From CAZPNX01 sp964518765 (GTDB lineage Bacteria; Edwardsbacteria; AC1; EtOH8), in assembly GCA_964518765.1 (NCBI GenBank), contig CAZFJC010000006.1, forward strand, positions 51,907 to 115,906: a stretch of 64,000 bases of DNA, in the 5' to 3' direction. Made by a program: the position numbers and the translations under genes. Below the pieces are notes generated by a model, which saw nothing but the letters and a program-made list of their open reading frames with translations, made no database searches and had not been told where the DNA came from. How positions within the stretch are numbered: position 1 is the stretch's first letter; every line of letters begins with the position of its first letter. Below are positions 16,321 to 24,275 of this stretch, piece after piece.

Positions 16321-16821
16321 CTGTCGCATTTAGACGCAAAGGGCCGGGCCAGGATGGTTGATGTCAGCAGCAAGCCCAAAACCCTGCGGGTGGCGGCGGC
16401 CCGGGGCAGGATATCCATGAGGCCAGGCACCCTGAGGCTGATCCAAGGCAACCGGATGGCCAAGGGCGACGTGCTGACGGTGGCCAAGATAGCCGGCATC
16501 CAGGCGGCCAAGAATACTACGTCGCTGATACCGCTCTGCCATCCCATCGGGCTGACCAACGTAGAGATCGATTTTCGCATCGATAGAACCAACACTGCCA
16601 TCGAAGTCACCAGCCGGGTATCCTGCCGGGACCGCACCGGTGCCGAGATGGAGGCCCTGACGGCGGTAGCCGCCGCCCTGCTCACCATCTACGACATGGC
16701 CAAAGCAGCGGAACGGAGCATGGTGATCTCCGACATCAGACTGGTGGAGAAGAGCGGAGGGCGAAGCGGGAGGTGGTGTGCCCCCAGCCTTGATCCCTTC
16801 CCCAGAGGGAGGCTAAGATAG
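16321..16821 (+). CDS. moaC: cyclic pyranopterin monophosphate synthase, non-AUG start
   Basis: Converts the MoaA product to cyclic pyranopterin. Conserved MoaC blocks are present: MVDVSSKPKTLRVA, LIPLCHPIGLTNV, DRTGAEMEALTAV and LTIYDMAK. The first ATG (16354) falls after sequence that is itself family-conserved (LSHLDAKGRAR), so translation most likely starts upstream; the nearest candidates are CTG at 16321 or ATT/ATC inside the adjoining repeat. No ATG, GTG or TTG precedes it in frame after the moaA stop. The last 15 residues are unlike the family. The stop overlaps the next GTG. Confidence 0.85.
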   Translation: MSHLDAKGRARMVDVSSKPKTLRVAAARGRISMRPGTLRLIQGNRMAKGDVLTVAKIAGIQAAKNTTSLIPLCHPIGLTNVEIDFRIDRTNTAIEVTSRVSCRDRTGAEMEALTAVAAALLTIYDMAKAAERSMVISDIRLVEKSGGRSGRWCAPSLDPFPRGRLR

Positions 16822-17255
16822 TGGGCACGGTGGTGGCCGTCTGCCTCAGCGGTAGAAAGGGCGAGGTCAAAAGGCCGGTGGAGTCGGCTCATCTGGTGGC
16901 CGGGCATGGTATAGAGGGCGACGCCCATGCCGGAGACTGGCACCGCCAGGTGAGCCTGCTGGCCGAGGAGAGCGTCGATAAGATGAGGGGCCGGGGGGTG
17001 GAGCTGGTGCCCGGGATTTTCGCCGAGAACCTGTTGACCCGAGGATTGGACCTGGCGGGTTTGAAGGTTGGGGACCGTTTGAGAGTCGGGGATTCGGTTG
17101 TTCTGGAGATCACCCAGATCGGCAAGGAATGCCACCAGGGTTGCGCCATCAGGGAGCAGGTGGGCGACTGCATCATGCCGCGGGAGGGGGTGTTCGCCCG
17201 GGTGGTGGTGGGGGGAACGATCGAAAGAGGAAGAGTGATAAATGTTGAGGCATAG
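16821..17255 (+). CDS. MOSC-domain protein
   Basis: A 144-residue protein of the MOSC family, found in molybdenum-cofactor sulfurases and as a stand-alone sulfur-carrier domain. GIEGDAHAGDWHRQVSLLAEE is the family-like core (GxDAHAG, then RQVSLL), and a single conserved cysteine occurs in KECHQGCAI. Starting with GTG that overlaps the moaC stop by one base, it is clearly in the cofactor operon and probably handles cofactor maturation or transport. Confidence 0.88.
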   Translation: MGTVVAVCLSGRKGEVKRPVESAHLVAGHGIEGDAHAGDWHRQVSLLAEESVDKMRGRGVELVPGIFAENLLTRGLDLAGLKVGDRLRVGDSVVLEITQIGKECHQGCAIREQVGDCIMPREGVFARVVVGGTIERGRVINVEA

Positions 17256-17838
17256 ACTTCTATTGATAACGTTGCTTCCATTCATTGGCAGTATGTCATT
17301 GGCCGATGATGGGAGATGGTATCTGGAAGCAAGATACGGCCCGGAGGTTTTTAGTAATTTAGCGCATGTGGAGTTGTCAACGAAATCATATAACAAAGGT
17401 GTCAATTATGGCCTATCTTTGGGTAGGTCCTTGCGTGGGGATATAAGCATTGAACTATGCATGGCTCTTACGACGAACAGTTTTCCGGATAATAAAGACA
17501 CGGCTTTTAACTTCTACGGGGAAAGAATTGTGCAATTCATTGAAGGCGAGGAATTCACTTCAAGATCCTTAGGTGTAGGTCTGCGCTTATCTTTTAAGGA
17601 AATGGGCAAGGGGCCATTTCTTAAATTTGGTGGCGGTGTAAGTGAAGACAAATATGGATCCGTCATCTATTCATATTATAGCTTGGATTATTCCCTTATT
17701 TACCAATTTTACGAAAAACCAGAGATGGTCAAATATAACCCATTTATTTCCTCGGGAATGGGGTATGATATCGCCTTAGGAAAGAACTTACATTTGGGGG
17801 CAGAATCAGCAGTAATAATAAAGAAAGACTATATTTAA
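17242..17838 (+). CDS. AT-rich exported beta-barrel-like protein, likely acquired
   Basis: A 198-residue protein with a signal peptide (residues 1-21, cut near MSLADD) and repeated amphipathic beta strands with many aromatic residues, resembling small outer-membrane barrels. The gene overlaps the MOSC stop, but its base and codon use (AAA, TTA, ATA, AAT frequent) are strikingly AT-rich against GC-rich neighbours. It does not fit the cofactor pathway and looks like an insertion between MOSC and mogA. The C-terminus lacks a clear terminal aromatic, so it may be shortened. Confidence 0.6.
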   Translation: MLRHRLLLITLLPFIGSMSLADDGRWYLEARYGPEVFSNLAHVELSTKSYNKGVNYGLSLGRSLRGDISIELCMALTTNSFPDNKDTAFNFYGERIVQFIEGEEFTSRSLGVGLRLSFKEMGKGPFLKFGGGVSEDKYGSVIYSYYSLDYSLIYQFYEKPEMVKYNPFISSGMGYDIALGKNLHLGAESAVIIKKDYI

Positions 17839-17875
17839 GTATATTTTGCCGCTACTTCCGGGCATAGCTAAAACC

Positions 17876-18376
17876 ATGAAGGTATCCATCCTCACCGTCT
17901 CCGACAAGGGCTGGCGGGGCGAGCGGGCCGACAACTCGGGCCCGGCCATTAAGGAAATGCTGGGGCCGCTGGGGGCCGAGATAGTCGCGTACGATATCGT
18001 GCCCGACGAGCGGGAGGCAATCGCCGCCAAGTTGAAACACTACGCCGACGAGATGGGATGCGATCTGGTGTTCACCACCGGGGGGACCGGCTTCTCGCCC
18101 CGCGACGTCACCCCCGAGGCCACCCTGGATGTAATAGAGCGGGCGGCGCCGGGGATAACAGAGGCCATGCGGGCCGAGAGCCTCAAGAGGACGCCGATGG
18201 CCATGATCTCCAGGGCCACGGCCGGCATCCGGGGGCGGACGCTGATCATCAACCTGCCGGGATCGGAGAAGGCGGTGCGGGAGTGCCTAACGGTGGTCAT
18301 GCCGGTGCTGGGGCACGCGGTCGAGGTGCTGCGGGGCCAGGGCGGGGAGTGCGGGAGCCATGCCGGTGGAAAATGA
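17876..18376 (+). CDS. mogA: MogA/MoaB-family molybdopterin adenylyltransferase
   Basis: A 166-residue protein with the MogA/MoaB signatures VFTTGGTGFSPRDVTPEAT and INLPGSEKAVREC. It activates molybdopterin with AMP before metal insertion. The ATG at 17876 starts the conserved KVSILTVSDKG; the upstream in-frame extension is in AT-rich sequence left by the inserted barrel gene. It closes the cofactor cluster moaA-moaC-MOSC-mogA. Confidence 0.93.
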   Translation: MKVSILTVSDKGWRGERADNSGPAIKEMLGPLGAEIVAYDIVPDEREAIAAKLKHYADEMGCDLVFTTGGTGFSPRDVTPEATLDVIERAAPGITEAMRAESLKRTPMAMISRATAGIRGRTLIINLPGSEKAVRECLTVVMPVLGHAVEVLRGQGGECGSHAGGK

Positions 18377-18416
18377 AACGCGAATGGTGAAAGGTGGGAA
18401 GTGAAACCTCAGATGA
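18373..18416 (+). repeat. low-complexity GGTGAAAGGTGGGAAGTGAA repeat-like gap
   Basis: The mogA-clpX gap is a G/A-rich low-complexity stretch with repeating GTGAAA units, resembling the other intergenic repeats of this window. It also contains several Shine-Dalgarno-like GGTGG and GGAAG runs upstream of the clpX ATG. Confidence 0.3.
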
Positions 18417-18423
18417 AAGCGAT

Positions 18424-19671
18424 ATGAGCAATACCAGAAAAACATCGGGGCACAGCCGCTGCGCCTTCTGCGGCAAAACGGTGGACGAGGTCTCCCAGAT
18501 GATCGACGGCCGGGAGGCGGCCATCTGCGCCAACTGCGTCACCATCTGCGCCGACATCGTGGAGCGGGAGAAGCGGTTCACCGGCTTCCCCACCAAGGAC
18601 AGCCTGCCCATCCCGGTGGAGATCAAACAGGTGCTGGACCAGTATGTCATCGGCCAGGAGCGGGCCAAGAAGGCGCTGGCGGTCTCGGTCTACAACCATT
18701 ACAAGCGCATCCTGTGCTACGGCGGCGATGGGGAGGTGGAGCTGGACAAGAGCAATATCCTGCTGATAGGGCCCACCGGCACCGGCAAGACCCTGCTGGC
18801 TCAGACCCTGGCCCGCCTGCTGAAGGTCCCCTTCGCCATCGCCGACGCCACCACCCTGACCGAGGCCGGCTATGTGGGCGAGGACGTGGAGAACATCCTG
18901 GTGCGGCTGCTGCAGTCGGCCAACTACGACCTGAAGAAGACCGAGATCGGCATCGTCTACATCGACGAGATCGACAAGATCGCCCGCAAATCGGAGAGCC
19001 CGTCCATAACCAGGGACGTCTCCGGCGAGGGGGTGCAGCAGGCGCTGCTGAAGATCCTGGAGGGGACGGTGGCCCACGTGCCGCCCCAGGGGGGACGCAA
19101 ACATCCGGAGCAGCCGCTGATACCGGTCAACACCCGCAACATCTTGTTCATCTGCGGCGGGGCCTTTCACGGGCTGGAGAAGGTGATCGAGTCGCGCATC
19201 GGGGCCAGCAGCCTGGGTTTCGGGGCTGAGATCAAGGGCAAGTCCAACTACCAAATAGGCGAGGTGCTGGCCAGGGTCCAGCCCGACGATCTTTTAAAGT
19301 TCGGCCTGATACCCGAGCTCATCGGACGTCTGCCGGTGATCTGCTCCCTGGATGACCTTGACCGGCAGGCCTTGGTGGAGATTCTCACCCGCCCCAAGCA
19401 CGCCCTGGTCAAGCAGTACCAGACCTACTTCGGCATGGAGGGGGTGGAGCTGGAGTTCCTGCCCGAGGCCCTGGAGGCGGTGGCCGACGAGGCCCTCAAA
19501 CGCAAAACCGGGGCTAGGGGGCTTCGGGCCGTGCTGGAGGAGACCATGCTGGACATCATGTACCAGCTGCCTTCGCAGAAGGAGGTGGCCCGCTGCGTCA
19601 TCGGCCGGCCCACCATAGTCGGGCGGCAGCCGCCGCAGTATATAATGAAGGACGCCGGCCAGGCGGCTTAA
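18424..19671 (+). CDS. clpX: ATP-dependent Clp protease ATP-binding subunit ClpX
   Basis: A 415-residue AAA+ unfoldase. The N-terminal zinc domain has CAFC and CANC pairs; Walker A reads GPTGTGKTLLAQ near residue 118, Walker B is VYIDEIDKIARK, and the sensor and pore regions (EGTVAHVPPQGGRKHP) are intact. SLGFGAE matches the LGF-type loop that docks on ClpP. The ATG at 18424 is used in preference to one ten codons upstream. No clpP is adjacent, so the peptidase is encoded elsewhere. Confidence 0.97.
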   Translation: MSNTRKTSGHSRCAFCGKTVDEVSQMIDGREAAICANCVTICADIVEREKRFTGFPTKDSLPIPVEIKQVLDQYVIGQERAKKALAVSVYNHYKRILCYGGDGEVELDKSNILLIGPTGTGKTLLAQTLARLLKVPFAIADATTLTEAGYVGEDVENILVRLLQSANYDLKKTEIGIVYIDEIDKIARKSESPSITRDVSGEGVQQALLKILEGTVAHVPPQGGRKHPEQPLIPVNTRNILFICGGAFHGLEKVIESRIGASSLGFGAEIKGKSNYQIGEVLARVQPDDLLKFGLIPELIGRLPVICSLDDLDRQALVEILTRPKHALVKQYQTYFGMEGVELEFLPEALEAVADEALKRKTGARGLRAVLEETMLDIMYQLPSQKEVARCVIGRPTIVGRQPPQYIMKDAGQAA

Positions 19672-19677
19672 ATGCGT

Positions 19678-19709
19678 TTAACGTTGAACGTTTGACGTTG
19701 AACGTTACG
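19678..19709 (+). repeat. AACGTTGAACGTT tandem palindromic repeat
   Basis: The clpX-purA gap is built from AACGTTGAACGTTTGACGTT followed by GAACGTTA, a tandem of the self-complementary AACGTT unit. It is a short dispersed-repeat-like element; the purA Shine-Dalgarno (GGGGGAG) follows directly. Confidence 0.55.
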
Positions 19710-19722
19710 GGGGAGAGATGAC

Positions 19723-21006
19723 ATGGCAGCAAGTAAAAATATCTGCGTGGTCGGCGCCCAGTGGGGGGACGAGGGCAAGGGCAAGATCGTCGACCTGCTG
19801 GCCGGGAAGGCCGACATCGTGGCCCGGTACCAGGGCGGGGCCAACGCCGGGCACACGGTGCGGGTCGGAGGCAGGGAGTTCGTGCTTCACCTGGTGCCCT
19901 CGGGGATAGTCCACCCCGGGGTACAGTGCCTGATAGGCAACGGGGTGGTGGTGGACCCCCAAAGCCTACAGGAGGAGATCGCCCTGCTTAAGAGGCAGGG
20001 GATAGCGGTTAGGGGTCGGCTACGCCTTAGCGCCAACGCCCACCTGACCCTGCCCTACCATGTGGCCCTGGACAAGGCCAGGGAGGCGCGGCGGGGAGCG
20101 GCCATCGGCACCACCCACCGCGGCATCGGGCCCACCTACACCGACAAAGCGGCCAGGGTAGGGATCACCGTGGGCGATCTGATTCATCGGGTGCCGTTCC
20201 GGGCTAAGCTGAGGAGAAATTTCGAGGAGAAGAATTTCCTTCTGCAGAATTATTATCACCAACGGTCTATCAATTTCCCCAAAATCCTTTCCGCCTACGA
20301 AAAATTTATTCCGATGCTCAAGCCCCTGGTCTGCGACGGGGCGGCCTGGCTCAACGGCATGATGGCCGCGGGCAAACGGGTGCTGTTCGAGGGGGCCCAG
20401 GGGACATTTTTGGATGTGGATTTCGGAACCTATCCCTACGTTACCTCATCGTCCACCATCGCCGGCGGGGCCTGCACCGGGCTGGGGATGGGGCCGGGCA
20501 GGGTGGGCCAGGTGATACTGGTGGCCAAGGCTTATACCACCCGGGTGGGTCACGGGCCATTTCCCACCGAGTTCGATCCGAAGATGGCCGAGATGGTGCG
20601 GGCCAAAGCCGGAGACGAGTTCGGGCGGACCACCGGCCGGCCACGGCGTTGCGGTTGGTTCGATGCGGCCATGGTGCGCCGGGCGGTCCAGCTGAACGGG
20701 GCCGACTATTTGGCCATCACCAAGCTGGATGTGCTGGATGGGATGAAGGAGCTGAAGGTCTGTACCGGGTATCGGGGGCCCGGCCTCAAGGGAGACGCAT
20801 TCCCCCTGTCGGCCGAGGAGATGGAGAGGTGCCGCCCCATCTACCGGACCCTGGCCGGATGGAGCGAGAAAACCGGCAGCCTCAGGAGGTACCGTGACCT
20901 TCCGCCCAACGCCCGGAGGTACATCGAAACCATCGAGGGCCTGTGCGGCGCCAGGGTGGGGATGATCTCGGTGGGGGCGGAGCGGTCGGCGACCATATTC
21001 AGGTGA
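19723..21006 (+). CDS. purA: adenylosuccinate synthetase
   Basis: A 427-residue GTP-dependent enzyme joining IMP and aspartate on the way to AMP. The N-terminal signature VVGAQWGDEGKGKIVDLL is the GTP-binding loop with the catalytic Asp; GGANAGHTV, TTHRGIGPTYTDKAAR, EGAQGTFLDVDFGTYPYVTS and GRPRRCGWFDA are all present. It is complete and followed by intergenic repeats and tRNA-Lys. Confidence 0.97.
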   Translation: MAASKNICVVGAQWGDEGKGKIVDLLAGKADIVARYQGGANAGHTVRVGGREFVLHLVPSGIVHPGVQCLIGNGVVVDPQSLQEEIALLKRQGIAVRGRLRLSANAHLTLPYHVALDKAREARRGAAIGTTHRGIGPTYTDKAARVGITVGDLIHRVPFRAKLRRNFEEKNFLLQNYYHQRSINFPKILSAYEKFIPMLKPLVCDGAAWLNGMMAAGKRVLFEGAQGTFLDVDFGTYPYVTSSSTIAGGACTGLGMGPGRVGQVILVAKAYTTRVGHGPFPTEFDPKMAEMVRAKAGDEFGRTTGRPRRCGWFDAAMVRRAVQLNGADYLAITKLDVLDGMKELKVCTGYRGPGLKGDAFPLSAEEMERCRPIYRTLAGWSEKTGSLRRYRDLPPNARRYIETIEGLCGARVGMISVGAERSATIFR

Positions 21007-21011
21007 CCGGT

Positions 21012-21125
21012 TCCTGTCACCCTGAGGCAAGCATCCTGCTGGTCAATTTGAAGGGTGACACTGCCCATGCCCCTGGTCCTCATCCCTCAGCCTGCCGGGC
21101 ATGTGGGCTATCTCGGGATGACAAC
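21012..21125 (+). repeat. dispersed repeat, TGTCACCCTGAG ... GGGATGACA family
   Basis: Begins CTGTCACCCTGAGGCAAGCA and ends CTCGGGATGACA, so its ends are roughly complementary. The interior has fragments such as CAATTTGAAGGGTGACA. Related units occur at 21822, 25348, 35867 and 48045. No gene is seen inside. Confidence 0.6.
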
Positions 21126-21148
21126 GGGTTCATCGCACAAAGCGGCAC

Positions 21149-21178
21149 TTGACCGCAAGGCGAAATTTATAGTAAAAT
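21149..21178 (+). promoter_or_regulatory. sigma70-type promoter for tRNA-Lys
   Basis: TTGACC, an 18-bp spacer and TAAAAT, placed so that transcription would start about 12 bp before the tRNA. Similar TAAAAT -10 boxes are seen before birA and the methyltransferase gene. Confidence 0.65.
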
Positions 21179-21196
21179 AGAACAATAGAGCCCGGG

Positions 21197-21272
21197 GAGC
21201 CAGTAGCTCAGCCGGCAGAGCACCGCCCTTTTAAGGCGGGAGTCATGGGTTCGACTCCCATCTGGCTCACCA
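21197..21272 (+). tRNA. tRNA-Lys (anticodon TTT)
   Basis: Cloverleaf read by eye: acceptor GAGCCAG/CTGGCTC, D arm TAGCTCAGCCGGCAGAGCA, anticodon stem CCGCC/GGCGG with loop CTTTTAA, and T arm ATGGGTTCGACTCCCAT. The anticodon is TTT. The 3' CCA is encoded. Confidence 0.96.
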
Positions 21273-21301
21273 AAGGGTTCGCAATCCCAAAGGAGGCGAA
21301 G

Positions 21302-21814
21302 ATGGCGCCGAAAGAAGTCCTAAAGAAGGTGGTCCTGTTCAAGTACCTGTCCCCGGCCGAGATGGACGCCCTGGAGAGCAAGCTGACCCAGCGGCACATA
21401 GCCAGGGGGACGGTGCTCTTCAAGGAGGGGGCGCCCGGTGACGAGATGTTTCTTATCATCAAGGGCGAGATGGAAGTCTCCATCGAGCGCAACGAGTCCA
21501 AGCTGGTGCTGGCCGAGCTGGGCGAGAGCTCGTTTGTGGGCGAGATGTCTCTGATCACCGACCGGCCACGGACGGCCACGGTGACCGCCCTTTCGGATGC
21601 CGACTGCTACGTGCTCTCCAAGGAGGAGTTCCAGCGTCTGCTGGTTAAGGAGCCCCAGCTCTCGGCCCGGATGTTGCTGGCCATGACCGAGATCCTCTGC
21701 GACCGCATCCAGGCCACCAACGAGAACCTGGAGACCTACTTCCTCATCAACCGGGCCATCGTGGACAACGAGCAGTTCCGGAGGCTTTACATCCACAGCC
21801 ATGTGAAGACCTGA
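21302..21814 (+). CDS. cyclic-nucleotide-binding-domain protein without DNA-binding domain
   Basis: A 170-residue protein whose first 120 residues form a cNMP-binding jelly roll (GTVLFKEGAPGDEMFLIIKG, then FVGEMSLITDRPRTATVTA). The phosphate-binding cassette GEMSLI-x-RPRTATV is close to the canonical form. The C-terminal part is helical but there is no Crp-type helix-turn-helix, so it is not a classical regulator. It starts 29 bp after tRNA-Lys with an AGGAGGCGAAG ribosome site. A second protein of this kind is at 28493. Confidence 0.85.
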   Translation: MAPKEVLKKVVLFKYLSPAEMDALESKLTQRHIARGTVLFKEGAPGDEMFLIIKGEMEVSIERNESKLVLAELGESSFVGEMSLITDRPRTATVTALSDADCYVLSKEEFQRLLVKEPQLSARMLLAMTEILCDRIQATNENLETYFLINRAIVDNEQFRRLYIHSHVKT

Positions 21815-21821
21815 TCTTCCG

Positions 21822-22042
21822 CTGTCACCCTGAGTTCGGCCACAGGCTTGGCGGTTTGAATGGGTGAAAGCGGGGCGGTGTCAACCCCTTCGCAAGCATA
21901 GCAGGGCGAGGTCCTCAGGGCGGCGCTTCAGCTTGCCGGGCACGGGGTCGCCCTCGGCAGGTTCGGGGCAGGTCTTTGGATACAGTTAGTTTGCAGTGTC
22001 ATCCTTCGACTTGATGGGCAGGAAGCAATCTCAGGATGACAG
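21822..22042 (+). repeat. composite dispersed repeat, TGTCACCCTGAG ... CAGGATGACA family
   Basis: Starts CTGTCACCCTGAGTTCGGCC and ends TCTCAGGATGACA. The interior includes a second reversed boundary, GTGTCATCCTTCGACTTGAT, suggesting two nested or adjacent copies. It occupies the gap before tRNA-Glu. No gene is seen. Confidence 0.6.
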
Positions 22043-22055
22043 TTAGTGTTATCGC

Positions 22056-22130
22056 GTCCCCATCGACTAGCGGTTAGGTCACCACTCTTTCAAGGTGGCG
22101 GCACGGGTTCGAATCCCGTTGGGGACACCA
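22056..22130 (+). tRNA. tRNA-Glu (anticodon TTC)
   Basis: Acceptor GTCCCCA/TGGGGAC, anticodon stem CCACT/GGTGG with loop CTTTCAA, T arm CGGGTTCGAATCCCG, encoded CCA. The anticodon is TTC. Confidence 0.95.
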
Positions 22131-22251
22131 GCTCTTTAGCCATTAAAGTACCGCCACCTTGATGATGAGGGCGAAAGGGAACACTATTTTTGACAAGTAA
22201 ATGTTTTCCATCGGGTTGCGCAAAAAACAGGCAAAAAAATGGCGAAAAGGC

Positions 22252-22281
22252 TTGACAAATAACCTAAAAAATTGGTATATT
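22252..22281 (+). promoter_or_regulatory. strong sigma70-type promoter for the OmpA porin gene
   Basis: TTGACA, an 18-bp AT-rich spacer and TATATT. It lies in an AT-rich stretch following tRNA-Glu and would start transcription near 22288, giving a leader of about 115 nt. Confidence 0.75.
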
Positions 22282-22307
22282 TAGGCTTTGAATAGCGTCA
22301 ATACAAC

Positions 22308-22336
22308 AAGGAGGTGAAATACGCGAGTCATTTCAC
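22308..22336 (+). promoter_or_regulatory. leader hairpin carrying a full anti-Shine-Dalgarno complement
   Basis: AAGGAGGTGA (22308-22317) matches the full complement of the 16S 3' tail. It overlaps a hairpin, GTGAAAT (22314-22320) pairing with ATTTCAC (22330-22336). No convincing start codon follows at normal spacing; the real porin ribosome site is the AAAGGAGGG near 22385. It may be a ribosome standby or stability element of the leader. Confidence 0.5.
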
Positions 22337-22404
22337 GTCTGGTCCCCGGTCATCCTTGGAAATCTAAAGAAAACCAAATAACTAAAAGGAGGGTATTGGT
22401 CAAC

Positions 22405-24222
22405 ATGAAGAGAACACTGGCATTGCTGGTTTCCCTGGCGCTCGTGGCCGGACTGGCCAGCGCCGCGCCGTCGCTGTACGGATCCAACGGACTTATCATG
22501 ACCATCAAGCCGGACAACTGCGGGCCGATGAGCTTCGGGATCGGCGCCCATGGCTTGCTGAGCATGAAGTCGGAGGACTACAGCGGCTCTTCATCCTCAT
22601 GGAGGAACATCGATATCGTCCCCGAAGGCTATTTCGCCATCAACGACATGTTCGAGATCTCGGTGGCCCCGGGCTACCGGATGTTTCACACAGCCTACAC
22701 CCCGACCGGCGGCACCGAGGTCACTGACGACGTGAACGGCGTGACCGACACCAGGATTGGCTTCAAGGGCTCGTTCCTGCGCGGCGAGGGCTTCAACCTG
22801 GGCGCCTATTTGGGGTACACCTATCGCTCGGGCAGGGTGTGGAACAAATACATCAACTACATCAACGACTCGTGGGAGACCGCCGACGGATATTCGGCCA
22901 CCGGCGATGTCACCTTCCTGTTGATTCCGGGCATCAAGGCTGGCAAGGGCTGCGCCCACCTGAACATCGGCGCCAACTACGACCTAGACAAGTACGAGCC
23001 GGCCGGATCGACCGTCGACGGGATCTACCCCAAGCTGGACGTCCCCTTCGGGATCGGCGTGGGCTACGATTTGGGCATGGTAAACCTGATGCTGGACATC
23101 ACCGGTACCGCCTGGGTCAACGACAGCACCAAGTACCCCAAGTCGTATGTCACCACCCCGGATTCCTTCGAGCCCAGCCTGATGAACTACCCGCTGTGGG
23201 TCACCCCCGGCCTGCGGTTCAAGTTCGGCCCTGGGTTCAACTTCGACCTGGGCTTTGCCTACAACCTGCAGACTAAGGATTCCACCCTGAGTGGGTTCAG
23301 CCGTTCGGTCGACTGGATGGCTATCGCCGGCCTGTCCTTTGCGCCCTGCAAGCTTGGCCCGAAGGTCCCGGCCACCGGCATCATCGCCGGCAAGGTCACC
23401 GACAAGGCGGGCAAGGGCCTGGCCGCGGTGGTCACCGCCGCCGGCCTGACGGCCAACACCGACCCGGCCACCGGCGCCTACACCATCTCCGGCATCGAGA
23501 TCAAGAACCTCCCGACCGAGGTCAAGGCCGATGCCAAGGGCTATATCGCCAAGAGCTCCTCGGTGATGCTGACCAAGAAGAACAAGAAGACCCCGGCCGT
23601 TCAGGACTTCGTGCTGGAGCTGAAGCCCATCCCGGCCAGCGACGTCACCGGCATCATCACCGACCAGAAGGACGGCAAGCCTCTGGCCAACGCCACCCTG
23701 ACCTTCAAGGGTCCGAAGACCGTGACCGCCAAGACCGACGCCGCCGGCAAGTACACCGCCAAGCTGGAGGAGGGCAACTACAAGGTGACGGCAGAGGCCG
23801 CGGGCTACAAGCCGTTCGCCTTCGACGTCACCGCCAAGGGCGGCATGCCGGTCAGCAAGAACGCCAGGCTGGTGAAGGTGGCCGAGAAGTTCTCCTTCTC
23901 CAACATCTACTTCCCGTCGGGCAAGTCTACCATCACCACCAATGCCGAGGCGGTCCTGATCCAGATCTACGACATCCTCAAGGAGCACCCGGAGCTGAAG
24001 GTCGAGATCGGCGGGCACACCGACGGGCTCGGCGCCCGGAGAACCAACCAGAGGCTGTCCCAGGCCAGGGCCGAGGCGGTCGTCCAGTGGCTGATCGGCA
24101 AGGGCATCCCGGCCAGCCAGATGGTGGCCAAGGGCTACGGCGAGGACAAGCCGATCGCTAGCAATAAGACCCGTAAGGGCCGCGAGCAGAACCGCCGGAT
24201 CGAGGTCACCGTCATCCAGTAG
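22405..24222 (+). CDS. OmpA-family outer-membrane protein with two carboxypeptidase-regulatory-like domains
   Basis: A 605-residue protein: signal peptide (residues 1-20, ending ASA), a beta-barrel-like region to about residue 315, two tandem CarboxypepD_reg/PEGA-like repeats (GIIAGKVTDKAGKGLAAVV and DVTGIITDQKDGKPLANAT), and an OmpA peptidoglycan-binding domain from about residue 495 (IYFPSGKSTI ... GGHTDGLGARRTNQRLSQAR ... NRRIEVTV). The ATG at 22405 follows AAAGGAGGG at 11 bp; the TTG at 22396 is too close to it. Strong promoter, biased codons and a strong terminator suggest a major outer-membrane protein tethering the envelope to the wall. Confidence 0.92.
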   Translation: MKRTLALLVSLALVAGLASAAPSLYGSNGLIMTIKPDNCGPMSFGIGAHGLLSMKSEDYSGSSSSWRNIDIVPEGYFAINDMFEISVAPGYRMFHTAYTPTGGTEVTDDVNGVTDTRIGFKGSFLRGEGFNLGAYLGYTYRSGRVWNKYINYINDSWETADGYSATGDVTFLLIPGIKAGKGCAHLNIGANYDLDKYEPAGSTVDGIYPKLDVPFGIGVGYDLGMVNLMLDITGTAWVNDSTKYPKSYVTTPDSFEPSLMNYPLWVTPGLRFKFGPGFNFDLGFAYNLQTKDSTLSGFSRSVDWMAIAGLSFAPCKLGPKVPATGIIAGKVTDKAGKGLAAVVTAAGLTANTDPATGAYTISGIEIKNLPTEVKADAKGYIAKSSSVMLTKKNKKTPAVQDFVLELKPIPASDVTGIITDQKDGKPLANATLTFKGPKTVTAKTDAAGKYTAKLEEGNYKVTAEAAGYKPFAFDVTAKGGMPVSKNARLVKVAEKFSFSNIYFPSGKSTITTNAEAVLIQIYDILKEHPELKVEIGGHTDGLGARRTNQRLSQARAEAVVQWLIGKGIPASQMVAKGYGEDKPIASNKTRKGREQNRRIEVTVIQ

Positions 24223-24240
24223 TTCTCTCCAGGCTTTAAA

Positions 24241-24274
24241 GAAAGCCCCCCGCCAAGGCGGGGGGCTTTCTTTT
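24241..24274 (+). terminator. Rho-independent terminator of the OmpA gene
   Basis: A 14-bp near-perfect stem, GAAAGCCCCCCGCC / GGCGGGGGGCTTTC, with a two-base gap, followed by TTTT. It lies 18 bp after the stop codon. Confidence 0.93.
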
Positions 24275-24275
24275 G

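Noticed and set aside
18424..19671. clpX as part of a clpP-clpX operon
   Set aside because: No clpP in the neighbourhood; clpX here follows mogA and precedes purA.
22314..22381. Leader peptide in the porin 5' region (GTG or ATA start)
   Set aside because: The GTG overlaps the ribosome-site-like sequence and ATA starts are very rare; reported as a leader element only.
22984..24018. Long minus-strand ORF (344 codons) opposite the porin gene
   Set aside because: It is antisense to a clear signal-peptide OmpA protein; long shadow frames are common in GC-rich DNA with biased codons, and the translation shows no domain.
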